DNA of 64,000 nt from Aphidius gifuensis (taxonomy: Eukaryota; Arthropoda; Insecta; Hymenoptera; Braconidae). The stretch lies in the NCBI RefSeq assembly GCF_014905175.1, contig NC_057789.1, forward strand, positions 19,397,055 through 19,461,054. The letters are read 5' to 3'. Made by a program: the position numbers and the translations under genes. The notes beneath the pieces are model-generated. The model saw only the letters and a program-made list of their open reading frames with translations, did no database searches and was not told the origin of the DNA. Below, in pieces: positions 1 to 11,488 of the stretch; position 1 is the stretch's first letter; every line of letters begins with the position of its first letter.

Positions 1-2669
1 ATTTGTATCTGTAAACTTTCGTGAAAACCATGTTCGAAATAATTTTTTTCCCCAAAACCAGAAAAAAAACTTTAAAATTCTTTTCACAATCAAGATTTTG
101 GAAAAGTTTGACTCAAGTGCTAGTAGGGATCACGCAGGCTGTCACGCGAAAAATTTTAAATCTGTAAAGTTTCGTGAAAACCATGTTCAAAATTATTTTT
201 TTCCCTAGAACCAGAAAAAAATATTGAAATTCTTTTTAAAATCAAGTTTTTGAAAAAGTTCGACTCAAGTGCTCTTGAGGATCACGCAAGATGTCACCGG
301 TCAAAAAATCATATTTACAAATTTATAAACCTACTTGAGAACGATGTTTGATATTTTTTTTTCCCCTAGAAATAGAAAACTATATTAGAATTTTTTTCAA
401 ATCAAGAATTTGAAAAAGTTCGACTTTAGTGCTATTGGGGATCACGTTAGCTGTCACTAGCCAAGAAAACAGATTTTTAAATCGGTAAACTTTCGTAAAA
501 ACAATGTTCGAAATGATTTTTTTTACTAGAAATAGAAAAACATATTAAAATTCTTTTCAAAATCAAGATTTCGAAAAAAAATCGACTCGCGTGCTCTTGA
601 GGATGACGCAAGATGTCACCAGCCGAAAAAACAGAATTTTAAATCTGTGAACTTTCGTGAAAACCATGTTCGAAATTTTTTTTTTCCCCAAAACCAGAAA
701 AAAAACTTTAAAATTCTTTTCACAATCAAGATTTTGAAAAAGCTCGACTCAAGTGCTATTAGGGATCACGCAGGCTATCACCAGCCAAAAAAAACAGAAT
801 TTTAAATCTGTAAACTTTCGTGAAAACCATGTTCAAAAGGATTTTTTTCCCTAGAATCAGAAAAAAATATTGAAATTCTTTTTAAAATCAAGTTTTTGAA
901 ACGTTCGACTCAAGTGCTTTTGAGAATGACGCAAGATGTCACTGGTCAAAAAATCAGATTTACAAATCTATAAACTTACTTGAAAACCATGTTTGATATT
1001 TTTTTTCCCTTAGAAATAGAAAACTATATTAGAATTCCTTTCAAAATAAAAAATTTGAAAAGAGTTGGACTCTAGCGCTATTGGGGATCATGCCAGCTGT
1101 CACTAGCCAAAACAAATTTTAAATCTGTAAACTTTTTAAAAACCATGTTCGAAATCATTTTTCCTAGAAATAGAAAAAACCTTGAAACTTCAAATTTAGA
1201 ATTTTGAAAAACGACTCAAGTGTTTGGGAATTACGCCATCCGTCTGGAGCCAACAAAACATTTTTAAATCTGTAGCTTTCGTAAAAACCAGGTTCGAAAT
1301 TATTGTTTCTATAGAAATAGAAAAAAACTAAAATTCTTTTAAAAATCATAATTTTTCAAAAGTTGGACTCACACTCTTTGGGATCACGTTAGCTGTGCGA
1401 GCCAAAAAAAAAAAATCTGCTTTTCGTGAAAACCATGTTCGAGAATATTTTGTTCCCTAGAACCAGAAAAATATTACAATTCTTTTTAAAATCGAGTTTT
1501 TGAAAAGTTCGACTTTAGTGCTATTGGGATCACGCAGCTGTCACTAGCCAAGAAAACAGATTTTTAAATTGGTAAACTTTCGTAAAACAATGTTTGAAAT
1601 ATTTTTTCACTAGAAATAGAAAAACATATTAAAATTCTTTTCAAAATCAAGATTTCGAAAAGTTCGACTCGAGTGCTATTGGGATTACGCCAGCTGTCGC
1701 TAGCCAAATAAACCAAATTTTAAATCTGTAAACTTTCGTAAAAACAGTCGAAATAATTTTTTACTAGAAATAGAAAAAAATATTAAAAACCATTTCAAAA
1801 TTAAGATTTAAGAAAAAATCATCATGAGTGCTCTTGAATATCACGCCACCTGTCACCAGTCAAAAAAAACAGACATTTGTATCTGTAAACTTTCGTGAAA
1901 ACCATGTTCGAAATAATTGTTTCCCTAGAAATCGAAAAAAAAACTTTAGAAGTCTTTTCAAATTTAAGATTTTGAAAAAAAACGACTTAAGTGCTCTTGG
2001 GGATTACGCCAGCCGTCCGGAGCCAAAAAAAAAGAATTTTAAATCTGTAAACTTTTGTGAAAACCATTTTCGAAATAATTTTTTCACTAGAAATAGAAAA
2101 AAATATTAAAATTCTTTTAAAAATCAAGATTTTGAAAAAGTTCGATCAAGTGCTATTAGGGATCACGCTAGCTGTCACTAGACAAAAAAAAAGAATTTTA
2201 AATCTGTGAACTTCCGTGAAAACCATGTTCGAAATTACTTTTTTCCCTAGAACCAGAAAAAAATATTAAAATTTTTTTCAAAATCAAGATTTCGAAAAAG
2301 TTCCACTCGAGTGCTATTGGGGATTACGCCAGCTGTCACTAGACAGAAAAACAGAATTTTGAATCTGTGAACTTTCGTGAAAACCATGTTCGAAATTATT
2401 TTTTTTTCTAGAATCAGAAAAAAATATTAAAATTCTTTCCAAAATCGAGAATTTGAAAAAGTTCGACTTACGTGCTAGAAGTTTACAGATTTAAAAATCT
2501 GCTTTTTCGGCTGGTGACAGCTGGCGTGATCCCTAAGAGCACTTAAGTCGAACTTCTAGAAAATCTTGATTTTGAAAAGAATTTTGATATTCTTTTTCTG
2601 ATTATAGGGAAAAAAATATTCTCGAACATGGTTTTCACGAAAGTTTACACATTCAAAATTCTGTTTTTG
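1..2669. repeat. Degenerate tandem array, about 160-bp unit
   Basis: About sixteen head-to-tail units of roughly 155-165 bp. Each carries a block like CTGTAAACTTTCGTGAAAAC, then an A-rich stretch, AATCAAGATTTTGAAAAAG, GACTCAAGTGCT and GATCACGC.AGCTGTCAC. Units differ by many substitutions and small indels, so the array is old. Orientation flips near 2480, after which the reverse complement of the unit is read. Short ORFs inside are translations of the repeat and are not genes. Confidence 0.9.
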
Positions 2670-3435
2670 ATGTGTAAACATCTTTAGGCGCGGGTTTGGT
2701 ATGGAGTAAAAGGAAAAAAAATTGAGTTTAGACGTCAGATCCAGTAACGGATCTAGGCAGGAATCCATTTTTTGTCAGTCTACATTGCGCCATGCAGCGC
2801 CATGGTAATCGGTCGGTAACCGTTACCATCAGGCTTTCCGTCGTATAGATGAATTTAAATGCGAGTATTTATATATTCATTTATATATATATGCCGTTGT
2901 ATATATTAATCTACGAGTATTTTATTTGTATTTATTGGTTATGCTTGCATTCGTTAGGCGATGTAAAGTTCATATTGTACATATATATGTATACGTGCAT
3001 ATGCAAGTATTTTTTATTTAAAATTTTTAAATTTATTCATTAGTTATAATATTAAGGTTCTATCTAAATGAAATTCTAATTTAAAAACTTAACACAGAAT
3101 ATAATTTTATATAAATATTTATTTATTGAACAACTAGTCAGCCAAACACTTCTATTACTATTTTATGTATACTTTTTATTTTATGTATATATATTCATGA
3201 AATACTGAGTTTTTTCAGTTGTTTTTTTATCTTCAGGATTTTTGTCGGGATGATATCTTTTGATATTGTCCCGATATATCAACTTTAGATGACTCAAGCT
3301 TTCAATATTATTGAATATTGAGCCAATTTCAGCCTCGTAATCTGACATGTTACAGCCTGAAAAATATAAATAAAATTAATACAAATTATAATGGAAATAA
3401 ATTTGATTTTAATTTAGTAGCTATCTCTTCAATCT

Positions 3436-4015
3436 TCTATACAATAAAAAGACATGGCCGGATCCTTGGAAACGCAGTTTTACGCAAACTATCGGTCCGA
3501 TTTACATGAAATTTAACTTAGATATTCAGTTTGAGCTCAGGAGGGTTTAAGTCAAGGAAAATATCACCCAGGTTACTTTTTACGATCACCAGGAGGTCAA
3601 AATGATTTTTCTATTTTTCTTCGAGATTTTTCTTATTATGTTAATATTATTTTAACTAAAAATTATATTTTTTCAAAAAGGGGATATTAAAAATATTACA
3701 TTAGTTTGTATTGCTGGCTTCCGGTTTCCCAGGATGTGGAAATTGAATTCTTTCATCATCTCCTGGGTTTTTTTTGATCAAACAGTATATTTTATCGAGA
3801 ACTCAATTTAGAATAATATTGTATTATTTTATAATGTTGGTTTCGGTTCACCAGGATGTAGAGATTCGATTCTTTCATCATCTTCTGGGTTTTTTTTCGA
3901 TTAAACAGTATATTTTATCGAGAATTTAAATTAGAAATATTGCATTATTTTATAATGTTGGTTTTCGATTCACCAGGATGTAGAATCTGGGGTTTTTTTT
4001 ATCAGATCGGACGTA
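3436..4015 (+). repeat. Helitron-like 5' end with about 122-bp tandem copies
   Basis: Begins TCTATACAATAAAAAGACAT and continues with GGAAACGCAGTTTTACGCAA and TCCGATTTACATGAAATTTA, a block that recurs at 20458-20560 at the start of the Helitron. It is followed by three direct copies (about 3716, 3841, 3961) containing CACCAGGATGTAGA and TTCTGGGTTTTTTT. No coding sequence follows, so this is either a non-autonomous relative or a truncated Helitron. Confidence 0.5.
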
Positions 4016-4345
4016 TAATTAATACTTAAATTAAATTGATTGTGTAATAAATCAACCAACATAAAGTTTTATTTATTATGCATTGATAATTGATAGAGAT
4101 GTAAGACAAGTTTGGCAAATATAATCCAAAGATCTAATAATGCCGTGATATGCAGAATGAGTGAAAAAAGGTTCTGAAATACAATTATTCGAATGATCTC
4201 TTTGTAAATTTATAATCTTATTTAAGTTGTTTAATGTCAATATTAAGGATCATAGATTGACAGAAAGAACATACAATTACATGTTCGGATAATGACATGT
4301 TTAATTTCCCTTTTTCACATATGAATCAAACAAAATCATTACGTA

Positions 4346-4710
4346 CCCTGGTAGAAATAATCTCTCCGGATTTTTCTGGATTTTTCCGGGCTTACTCCGG
4401 ATTTCTCCGGACTCAATCCGGATTTCTCTGGATTTTCTACGTAATGGAGACTTCCGGAGATATTTACGGAGTAATCTCCAGACTATTTCTATAATATCTC
4501 CGGAATTTTGACTTAAAAAAACAAACACAAAAAAATGAAAAAATTAATAAGAAAAAGTAGAAATAAGAGTTTACATACGAAAAATAAAAAAGAAATTTTT
4601 CTGAAAAAATCCGGAGAAAAGCCAAAAAAACTCCGGAATAATATCTTCGGAAGTCTCAATTGCGTAGAAAATCCGGAGATATTCGGAGAAAATCCGGAGA
4701 AATCATGACA
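4346..4710. repeat. CTCCGGA-rich MITE-like element
   Basis: Starts CCCTGGTAGAAATAATCTCT and is packed with CTCCGGATTT / AAATCCGGAG copies in both orientations (4360-4500 and 4610-4705). The complement of the same terminus occurs at 34040-34063. The overlapping short ORFs on both strands only translate the CCGGA motif. It is likely a small non-autonomous element. Confidence 0.5.
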
Positions 4711-5539
4711 ATTTCATCCACATATTATTTATTGTTGTTTGGTATTGTGATTATGATGTTGCTGTCAAACACTTGAATAACTATTATCTTGTGTATTATT
4801 TGTTTATTTAACAGATTAATTTTGAATACTCTTTTTTTGATCAAAAATAACATAATAAATTATATATTGTATATAATAAAAGTTTTAACCTTAATATTCA
4901 CCTTTGTCTCTTGAATCTTTCATGGAACTAAAATTTTGAAACAAATTTTTTCGTATCGTTGTCAAGGGAATAAATAAATAAAACAAGATAAAAAATAATT
5001 TAAAATTACTTACCTTCATACCGTTACTTTCGTTGCATCCATCTTTTGTTTTTTTTTTTACTGCCCATTCTAAAGAAGTTTCACTTCAAAAAAAAATTAA
5101 AAAATACTAATGAAACAAATACAAATCTATTATATCGACACTTCCAGAGGATATTATCATATCCCAGAAAACATGTTTTTTTATTCAGTTTTTATAGAAA
5201 ATTTTCTCACGATTACGGGAAAAATACGGAAAAAATTCCTACACATGCGCAAAGTGGTTCAAAATGTAGTTGAAGTATGATAAAAACGGATATTTATCGG
5301 TTATATATCGTATAGTTATTAGAATAACGATTAATTCTAAAATTTATTAATATCAATCAATAAAGCTCGTCAAGGAGAAAAAAATGTTTCGATAGAAATT
5401 TAGATAATAATTTATAAATTTCAATATATATGTATATATATTTTTTTCGCAAATATAATAATGGCAGTCGATGAAACTCTTCGAGTAAAAAAGAAAGTCA
5501 AAATAAAAATTTCGATATATTAATTTTTTTTTTTTTTTT

Positions 5540-5715
5540 TAACAGCTAGATTTTTAACTGAGCTACTAGATTTTTTACTTAGCTGCTAGACTTTTTACTT
5601 AGTCTCCGTTATAGCCAAATTTATTTTTATCAGCTTAATTTTCCCCTCAGCTACATCTTTTCCTTAGCTAAATTTTCCCTTCGCTATATTTTTTACTTAG
5701 TCTCAATTATAGCCA
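5540..5715. repeat. GCTAGATTTTTTACTTAG motif repeats
   Basis: Several copies of a motif like AGCTACTAGATTTTTTACTT, ending in TTAGTCTCAATTATAGCCAA. The reverse complement of the same family lies at 34068-34265 (GGCTATAATTAAGACTAAGT). No coding capacity. Confidence 0.5.
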
Positions 5716-6059
5716 AACAAACAATACCTACATATTTTTACCAGCCGTTCGGAATATATTAAAAAATTTTATTTGAACTTCTTTTTCTACTTCATGTGTT
5801 TTATCAATCGTTATTATAAAATTAGGAACAAAAATCGATATATCGAAATCCTAAAATCATTGATTATTGAAAATTACTGAACAACAATAATTGTATGGAA
5901 ATAAAAAAATACGGAATAAAAACAAACAATATTTCAATAAATGAATGAAAAGAATTAGTTCAAATGTGTACTTATTGTTATTTTGTACAATTACAACAAC
6001 ACGCCGAAGACGTTTACACATAATGAACCCGCGAGTCTAGATTGCTAACAAATTTTTAT

Positions 6060-6344
6060 GGCTGGTGACAGCTGCCGTAATCCTCAAGAGCACGTGAGTC
6101 TAACTTTTTTGAAATTTTGATTTTGAAAAGAATTTCAATATTTTTTTTCTGATTAGAGGGAAAAAAATATTTCTCGAACATGGTTTTCACGAAAGTTTAA
6201 AGATTTGAAATTCTGTTTTTTTGGCTGGTGACAGCTGACGTAATTCTCAAGAGCACGTGAGTCAAACTTTTTCAAAAACATGATTTTAAAATGAATTTTG
6301 ATATTTTTTTCTGGTTCTAGAGAAAAAAATAATTTAGAACATGG
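6060..6344 (-). repeat. Resumed 160-bp array (reverse units)
   Basis: About two units of the same family as 1-2669, in reverse orientation, starting GGCTGGTGACAGCTG and broken in mid-unit at AGAACATGG by the LTR that begins at 6345. Confidence 0.85.
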
Positions 6345-7069
6345 TGTGACGTATTTGCATAGTCTACAATATTAGAATTAAATTCACCGGATGTAACACA
6401 ATCATTTATACCAACATTTAAGATCATATAGCAACAACAGTCAACGGGAATATTTTTTCGTAGATTTATTTATTTTTAATTCTAAAAATTAGTTAAATAA
6501 AATATAATTCTGTAAGATTTCATATAAAAGAATTTGCTGACTATCATGGGAACAATGTTTTGGGATTGGTCAAAGCAATATTCCTACCACAAGTTATTTA
6601 CAAAATCAAGATTATAAAAAACTGTAACAATGTCACAACACTCACTCTTGTTTTTAATCTCAACGTATACTTTTTAATCATTTATTTAATTATCAACATT
6701 AAATAAAAATTGTGTTAATTATTTTAAAACCAATCACTAAACTAAAATTCCATTATCATTGAATTATCGAAATATCGTTGTGTTAAGTTCAGATTACTAC
6801 AACATCTACAGGTCGATCATCCACATTGACACGCCTCATACATACTGGATTTACACAAATTCAACATCAAGGTATTTTTATAAATTCTAAAACATTTTCC
6901 TCTCCTAAATCCTGTTACCCAGTAGGGAATAACAAAATTAAGTAAAATCAAACATTTGTTTACTGACTTGTTTATTTAAAATAACATTCATAATTTAATT
7001 TTTTAGTTTTGTTTCCGTAAGTTCAATTAAATTATTTCATATTAATAAAAATAAACCTGTTTCGTAACA
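6345..7069 (+). mobile_element. 5' LTR of Ty3/gypsy-like retrotransposon
   Basis: A 725-bp segment starting TGTGACG and ending CGTAACA; the ends are near-perfect short inverted repeats of the TG..CA type. It lies directly upstream of a primer-binding-like site and gag, and an AATAAA lies near its 3' end (7049). It is inserted in the 160-bp array. The 3' LTR is not in the window, so the boundaries rest on the terminal motifs and the primer site. Confidence 0.7.
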
Positions 7070-7072
7070 AAA

Positions 7073-7090
7073 TTGGTGTCAGAAGTGGGA
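7073..7090 (+). other. Primer-binding site of the LTR retrotransposon
   Basis: TGGTGTCAGAAGTGGGAT follows the LTR end by three bases. It begins with TGG, the complement of a tRNA CCA end, as expected for minus-strand priming. I did not assign the tRNA. Confidence 0.6.
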
Positions 7091-7259
7091 TATGAAGTAA
7101 AATGTGTTGAAAAATTAATTAATAATTCGTGATGGGAAAATAATAAGTGCTTTATTGTCATTAATATTTTACATTTTTATATTTCGAATTTATATTATTA
7201 AATTTTTTTTTTACGAGAGTCATATAAACTCATTAAAATTGTTTTTAAAATTATTTAAA

Positions 7260-9132
7260 ATGTCATTAATTGATATTGATGAGACCTCCGGGAGTTCTCA
7301 TAGTTACGAGGAAATAGACTTCTCTAATTTACAGAACTTGTTAAGACAACTAGACGATGACAATTTATCTTTGCAAATATCTATTTTAGAAGCTAATTTG
7401 ATGGAATATTCTTCTAAAAATCAAACTCCTTTAGTACAATACACTAACGAAGAAGAACCTACAGAAAACCCAAAACCTTTATATGAAACATTTTTTAAAG
7501 ATATAAATAAATTAAAAAAATGTGGTAGAACAGTTACTAAAGTTATTGATCAATTGAAAATCAAAAATTCTAAATTAGAAAAAGAACTTAAAGATGAAAT
7601 TCGTACTTGAAGAAGCCAGTACTCTTGTACATGAAGAGTTAAATGATTTACGTGAACAGTATAACCGTTATCAATATCAGGTAGTTAAAGAAAAATCGGA
7701 TTATGAATTAAATCAAAATTTGGAAAGAATTAAAAGGGAAAAAATTTTTATTGACCAAATTAACGATCAACAATCAATCATACAAACATGTCATCGACGC
7801 ATTGATTCTCTTACACAAGATTTAAATAATCAGGCCACGCAACACACAGATACTAAACCAAATATTTTAAATTCAAATCTAACACGTACTTGTGTCAGTC
7901 CACAAGGAAACCAATTTTTTTTGCAACATAATGAGTCAACTACACACGTAAAAACACGTAGAAGTCCATCACCGGATATTGAAATATTGAGCCATACAAA
8001 TTTAAATATTAGAGATGCTCTCAGTCTAGTTCCTAATTACGACGGACACACTAACTCTATTCGCGGTTTCATTAAAAGTTGTCATGATGCTTTAGCATTA
8101 TTAAATCCAATATTTAAACAGGGATTTGTGTTGTCTTTGAAAAATAAAATCGTTGGGCCAAAAGCTTATTTAATAAGTAATAAAAATATTACATCTATTG
8201 AAGATTTAAATAAATTATTACGTACAATAACTTATACTGGACGTTCGTTTGATACTATTTGGAATGAATTATCTAAAACCGTTATGAGAAATCATGAAAA
8301 TATTGATGAATATGGTAATCGAGTTTACAAATTATATAGTGATTTAATTGATTGTAATGAGGGAGATAATGACGGATTTGGGCGGATGAATAATGACAAA
8401 ATATAAGAGAAAGCTATTAGACAATTTATTAGAGGATTAATTCGCGATGTACGTATGGTATTGGAATGTAAACAAATTAAATGTGCAAAATTTTTAGATG
8501 TCTGGAACGCTAGTAAGAAATTATATAATGACCATGTAGAAACAATTAAACTCAGACGTCCTAACGATATTAATGTTGTTACTACCATTGGTCAGAAAAA
8601 TAATAATGAAGTAACTAATAAACCATATAATAATAATTATCATTATAAACCATTTGTTCATAATAATAATAATACTAATAATAACGAGTCTATTCAGTTA
8701 AATGACAAACCAAGTACTTCTAATGGGGAACAAAATAAAACTCCACCAACACAGGGATATTATTCTAACAGAAATGCCAATAATAATATTCGTGAAAATA
8801 ATAATTCATATCAACGTAATAACTATCAGAATCAAACAACCGGGTATTATCAAAGAAATTCTAATGATCGTCCACAATTAAATAATAATCGTAATTATAA
8901 TAATAATAATTCTCAATTTACAAAAACATACAGTGGTCAATGTGAAATTTGTAAAAGATGGGGACATGATATATCTAGATGTAACATGTATAAGGAAATT
9001 AGAGCTAGAATCGAGTCTGAATTCTCAAAAAACGATGCGAAGCCAGTGAATCAGAGTGGAGATTCACCACAACGGCTAACACCCAGTCACACTCGAACAC
9101 AATTGAACCAACAGGCACAGAAATCAAATTAA
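7260..9132 (+). pseudogene. gag: Gag of Ty3/gypsy-like element, broken
   Basis: Structural protein of the LTR retrotransposon. The likely start is the ATG at 7260. The first part (7260-7610) is acidic with a coiled-coil-like Lys/Glu-rich end; a one-base frame change near 7600 moves the reading to the frame that runs to 9132, and a TAA at 8404 interrupts that frame. The middle (about 8020-8540) looks like a retrotransposon Gag capsid region. It is followed by an Asn-rich linker and a CCHC zinc knuckle (C-x2-C-x4-H-x4-C, CEICKRWGHDISRC, about 8941-8982) for RNA binding. The zinc knuckle and downstream protease make the family clear. The frameshift and stop indicate a dead copy, although a sequencing error in one of them cannot be excluded. 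Confidence 0.8.
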
Positions 9133-9312
9133 TTGCTAAAATAAATTTAACCAAATCAACCATGATTCCTTCTATATCTTTATATACTAAAAATTTAAAA
9201 GGTATTTGTAATTCAATGCTTGACACTGGGGCCGAAGTTAATTTAATTAAAATCACAGCTCTTAAAAATATAAATCAAATAAATTCTAATAAAAATATTT
9301 CATTACAAGGAA
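9090..9312 (+). pseudogene. pol: Start of pol: retropepsin fragment
   Basis: Overlaps the end of gag in another frame, as in gag/pol frameshift arrangements. It contains the aspartic protease signature LDTGAEVNL (about 9219-9245), preceded by the usual hydrophobic strand. It is cut at about 9312 where Polinton-1 begins; reverse transcriptase, RNase H and integrase are absent from the window. Homodimeric aspartic protease activity is the family role, but this fragment is too short to be functional. Confidence 0.75.
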
Positions 9313-9417
9313 AGTAGTGGAGCAAGGCGGATCCTGGGACAGTTTGATATCAAACCCCCACTCCGGCCCAATTAAACCCCCACCAGGCTCCGATTAAATT
9401 CCCCCTCTATGTTAGTA

Positions 9418-9640
9418 TGTCAGCCATTTTGTATATCGGTAACGTGGAGAGTTGGTATATCTATATATTCAAAAGTCGGCCATTTTGTATATCGGTAACG
9501 TAGGGAGTTGGTATATCAATATATTTGAATTTGATTCTATATGTCAGCCATTTTGTTTATCGATAATGTGGTAAGTTACTATATCTACATGTTTGAAATA
9601 TCGGCCATTTTGAATATGATTTAAATTAAAAAACTCAATT
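9418..9640 (+). repeat. Tandem repeat inside the Polinton-1 left end
   Basis: Four imperfect copies of about 60-75 bp with the core TCAGCCATTTTGTATATCGG followed by TAACGTGGAGAGTTGGTATA. The last copies diverge. Polinton terminal regions often carry such subterminal repeats. The bases before it (9313-9417) are unusually C-rich for this window. Confidence 0.7.
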
Positions 9641-9717
9641 ATTATTTTGATTCAAAATGGTTAAATAGACTTGAAATTTTGTTTTTCTCACAGTAGAGAT
9701 TTTGTCATTCAGGCAAG

Positions 9718-10185
9718 ATGACTGTAGATGTTTTCGGTCGTCAACTGCCAAAAAGTATAGTTAAAAGTAATACAATAAATAGTGTTGGTGTTCGAGGTCC
9801 GACGGGTGAGGGCTTTAAGCTAACAAAGGATAAACAATATGATATAAACCATAAACGTTTGTGTAATGTCGGAGATCCGCTAAATGCAAACGATGCTGCG
9901 TCAGTTAAAATTGTTCGCGAAATGATTCAAGAAGAAACGCGAGTGATATATCATCAGACTGCATCATTGAAAGATAGTTGTGAAAATAATAGCATTATGA
10001 TTGGCGGACTCGAATCAGCTTTTCACGATCATAAAAATGAACATTCTATAAATGTTGATGCAGATTCAATTTATCAGAGCAAAAATTTTTTTCAACTCAT
10101 AGAATCTAGAGTTAGCACACTGGAAACTATGTACAAACGAATTTCCGATGTAGTCGAAAAATTAGATAATAAGAAAATTTTATAG
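9718..10185 (+). CDS. Polinton protein, possible fibre-like attachment factor
   Basis: A 155-aa ORF, uninterrupted. Residues about 27-60 carry a pattern reminiscent of viral and phage fibre shafts: GPTGEGFKLTKDKQYDINHK, then R-L-x-N-V-G-D-P-L-N-x-x-D-A. The C-terminal 40 residues are heptad-like and probably form a coiled coil (VSTLETMYKRISDVVEKL). It is the first gene of the element, about 400 bp from its left end. What I see is the motif and the coiled coil; that such motifs occur in trimeric fibre proteins is family knowledge; an attachment or spike role here is inference. No signal peptide. Coding without stops in a decayed element suggests this end degraded late. Confidence 0.6.
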   Translation: MTVDVFGRQLPKSIVKSNTINSVGVRGPTGEGFKLTKDKQYDINHKRLCNVGDPLNANDAASVKIVREMIQEETRVIYHQTASLKDSCENNSIMIGGLESAFHDHKNEHSINVDADSIYQSKNFFQLIESRVSTLETMYKRISDVVEKLDNKKIL

Positions 10186-10312
10186 AAGGGGAAGGTTGAT
10201 TTTAAAAAATGGTAGTGGGGGAGCTAGCATCAGGCATTACTCAGAACCATATATATTTTGCCAGTTGTAAAAAACGAACTCGACAGTCGAGATCGCAGTT
10301 AAAAAAATTAAA

Positions 10313-11113
10313 ATGGCCATTTTTGTTGATTTTCAAGGATTCAATGATTCAATTTTTATTATCAAAGAACTTGCAATTAGTAATGCAAACTCGAAGCTAG
10401 CAAGTGAAACTATCATTTTTGCTGCACCATGTGGAAAAGAAACTTTAACGAATGAGTATTGGAAGACTATTGAAAAAACTGTGACTAATGTGCATGGAAT
10501 TTCATGGAGTGCTGGGGATGTTGACTATCGTGAAGTATCAAATATAATTAATGAAAAACTAGGTGGTGATTCGGAATATATCTATGTAAAAGGTGCTGAG
10601 AAAAAAAAATGGCTATCAGAAATTTTGAAATCACAGACTGCAACAATCATCAACCTTGATGATCTTGATTGTCCACCAGATGAAAAATTATATAATCTAC
10701 CAACATTGAGGCATATGAATTGTCATACAGAATGCATAAATTATATTTGTGCTGCTGAAAATGTAAATCGATACAAATATTGGTTTGCTAGAGCCTTTAC
10801 ATTTCGACCATCTCTTCGCAAGTCTATCATGTTCTATAGTATTGTCGAAAATTTGACAGATATGTCTGCTAAAGATATTGCGCTGATTCCAACAATGGCA
10901 ATCATCAAGTTTTCTGCTCATGAAATAGATAAAGTCTGGGATAAGCTGTCTGACAACCAGAAACAAAATCCTCACGTTTCAGGATTGCGCAGATGTACCA
11001 AGCATTTAATTGATTCTGGAGATGGTGATATAGCTGGATGTTTTTTTTATTCACTAATAAAAGACTGTGAGAAATGTGCTGCAGAGCAATCTTCTACTAA
11101 AATGATCATGTAA
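10313..11113 (+). CDS. Uncharacterised Polinton protein, 266 aa
   Basis: An intact 266-aa ORF. The N-terminus (MAIFVDFQGF, then a strand ending FIIKELAI) and later NLDDLDCP and HMNCHTECINYICAAEN give an alternating strand/helix pattern with conserved-looking acidic, His and Cys residues. This faintly recalls an RNase H-like nuclease fold, but I cannot align catalytic residues and do not assign a function. The C-terminal half is helical and basic. It lies between the fibre-like gene and a spliced small gene on the same strand. No membrane segment or signal peptide is visible. It could equally be a structural or host-interaction protein. Confidence 0.6.
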   Translation: MAIFVDFQGFNDSIFIIKELAISNANSKLASETIIFAAPCGKETLTNEYWKTIEKTVTNVHGISWSAGDVDYREVSNIINEKLGGDSEYIYVKGAEKKKWLSEILKSQTATIINLDDLDCPPDEKLYNLPTLRHMNCHTECINYICAAENVNRYKYWFARAFTFRPSLRKSIMFYSIVENLTDMSAKDIALIPTMAIIKFSAHEIDKVWDKLSDNQKQNPHVSGLRRCTKHLIDSGDGDIAGCFFYSLIKDCEKCAAEQSSTKMIM

Positions 11114-11238
11114 AAAAATTAATAAATAAATGAAAATTCAAAACGATGAAAAAATTGTGTTGGAATGTATATTTATTTCTTATTTAATATTTAAATTATA
11201 AAATAAGGTTAGCATTAGAATTCCTTAAAACCAAGTTT

Positions 11239-11288
11239 AAACATGTTTAAACATGTTCAGGCAAGTTTAAACATGCTCAGACATGTTT
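11239..11288. promoter_or_regulatory. Five contiguous p53-family half-site decamers
   Basis: Five successive ten-base blocks all fit RRRCWWGYYY with no spacer: AAACATGTTT (11239), AAACATGTTC (11249), AGGCAAGTTT (11259), AAACATGCTC (11269) and AGACATGTTT (11279). The blocks differ from one another only at positions where the consensus allows change. Two adjacent decamers form a canonical p53 response element. It lies about 125 bp after the 266-aa gene and about 490 bp before the 110-aa start, upstream of that gene's leader. The match is seen directly; binding is inference. Confidence 0.5.
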
Positions 11289-11488
11289 GAGGAGTTGGAC
11301 AGCTGCAAATAGTAAATAAGTTTTATTATTATCATGTATAAATATCAACTTACAATCGTCCAAAACTTTTTCAACGAAACACATGACTCATTACAAATAA
11401 TGAATCAGCCAAATAATAATCTTGGATGATTATTCAGCCTCTAACAGCCAAAATTTTTAGAAAAGTGGCTCACAAAAAAAAATATAAG

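Larger units (their letters stand above)
2670..6021. mobile_element. Composite insert interrupting the 160-bp array
   Basis: The array stops after a GTTTTT run near 2668 and resumes near 6060 at GGCTGGTGACAGCTG, so the DNA between looks inserted into a unit. The two sides carry related inverted ends: ATGTGTAAACATCTTTAGGC at 2670 and the complement of ATGTGTAAACGTCTTCGGCG ending at 6021. No clear target duplication and no transposase are visible. The stretches 2700-3430, 4020-4340, 4711-5520 and 5720-6000 hold AT-rich DNA in which I see no gene. Confidence 0.4.

Noticed and set aside
46..2600. Bacterial-type operons or ribosome binding sites
   Set aside because: Introns, LTRs and satellite structure show a eukaryotic nuclear genome; no prokaryotic signals apply.
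2849..3043. ORF of 64 aa rich in Ile/Tyr
   Set aside because: Pure AT-rich low-complexity translation without start context or homologous pattern.
4297..4528. Overlapping ORFs on both strands
   Set aside because: They translate the CTCCGGA repeat in two directions.
7260..9132. Asn-rich zinc-knuckle host gene
   Set aside because: Adjacent LTR, primer site and retropepsin show it is retrotransposon gag.
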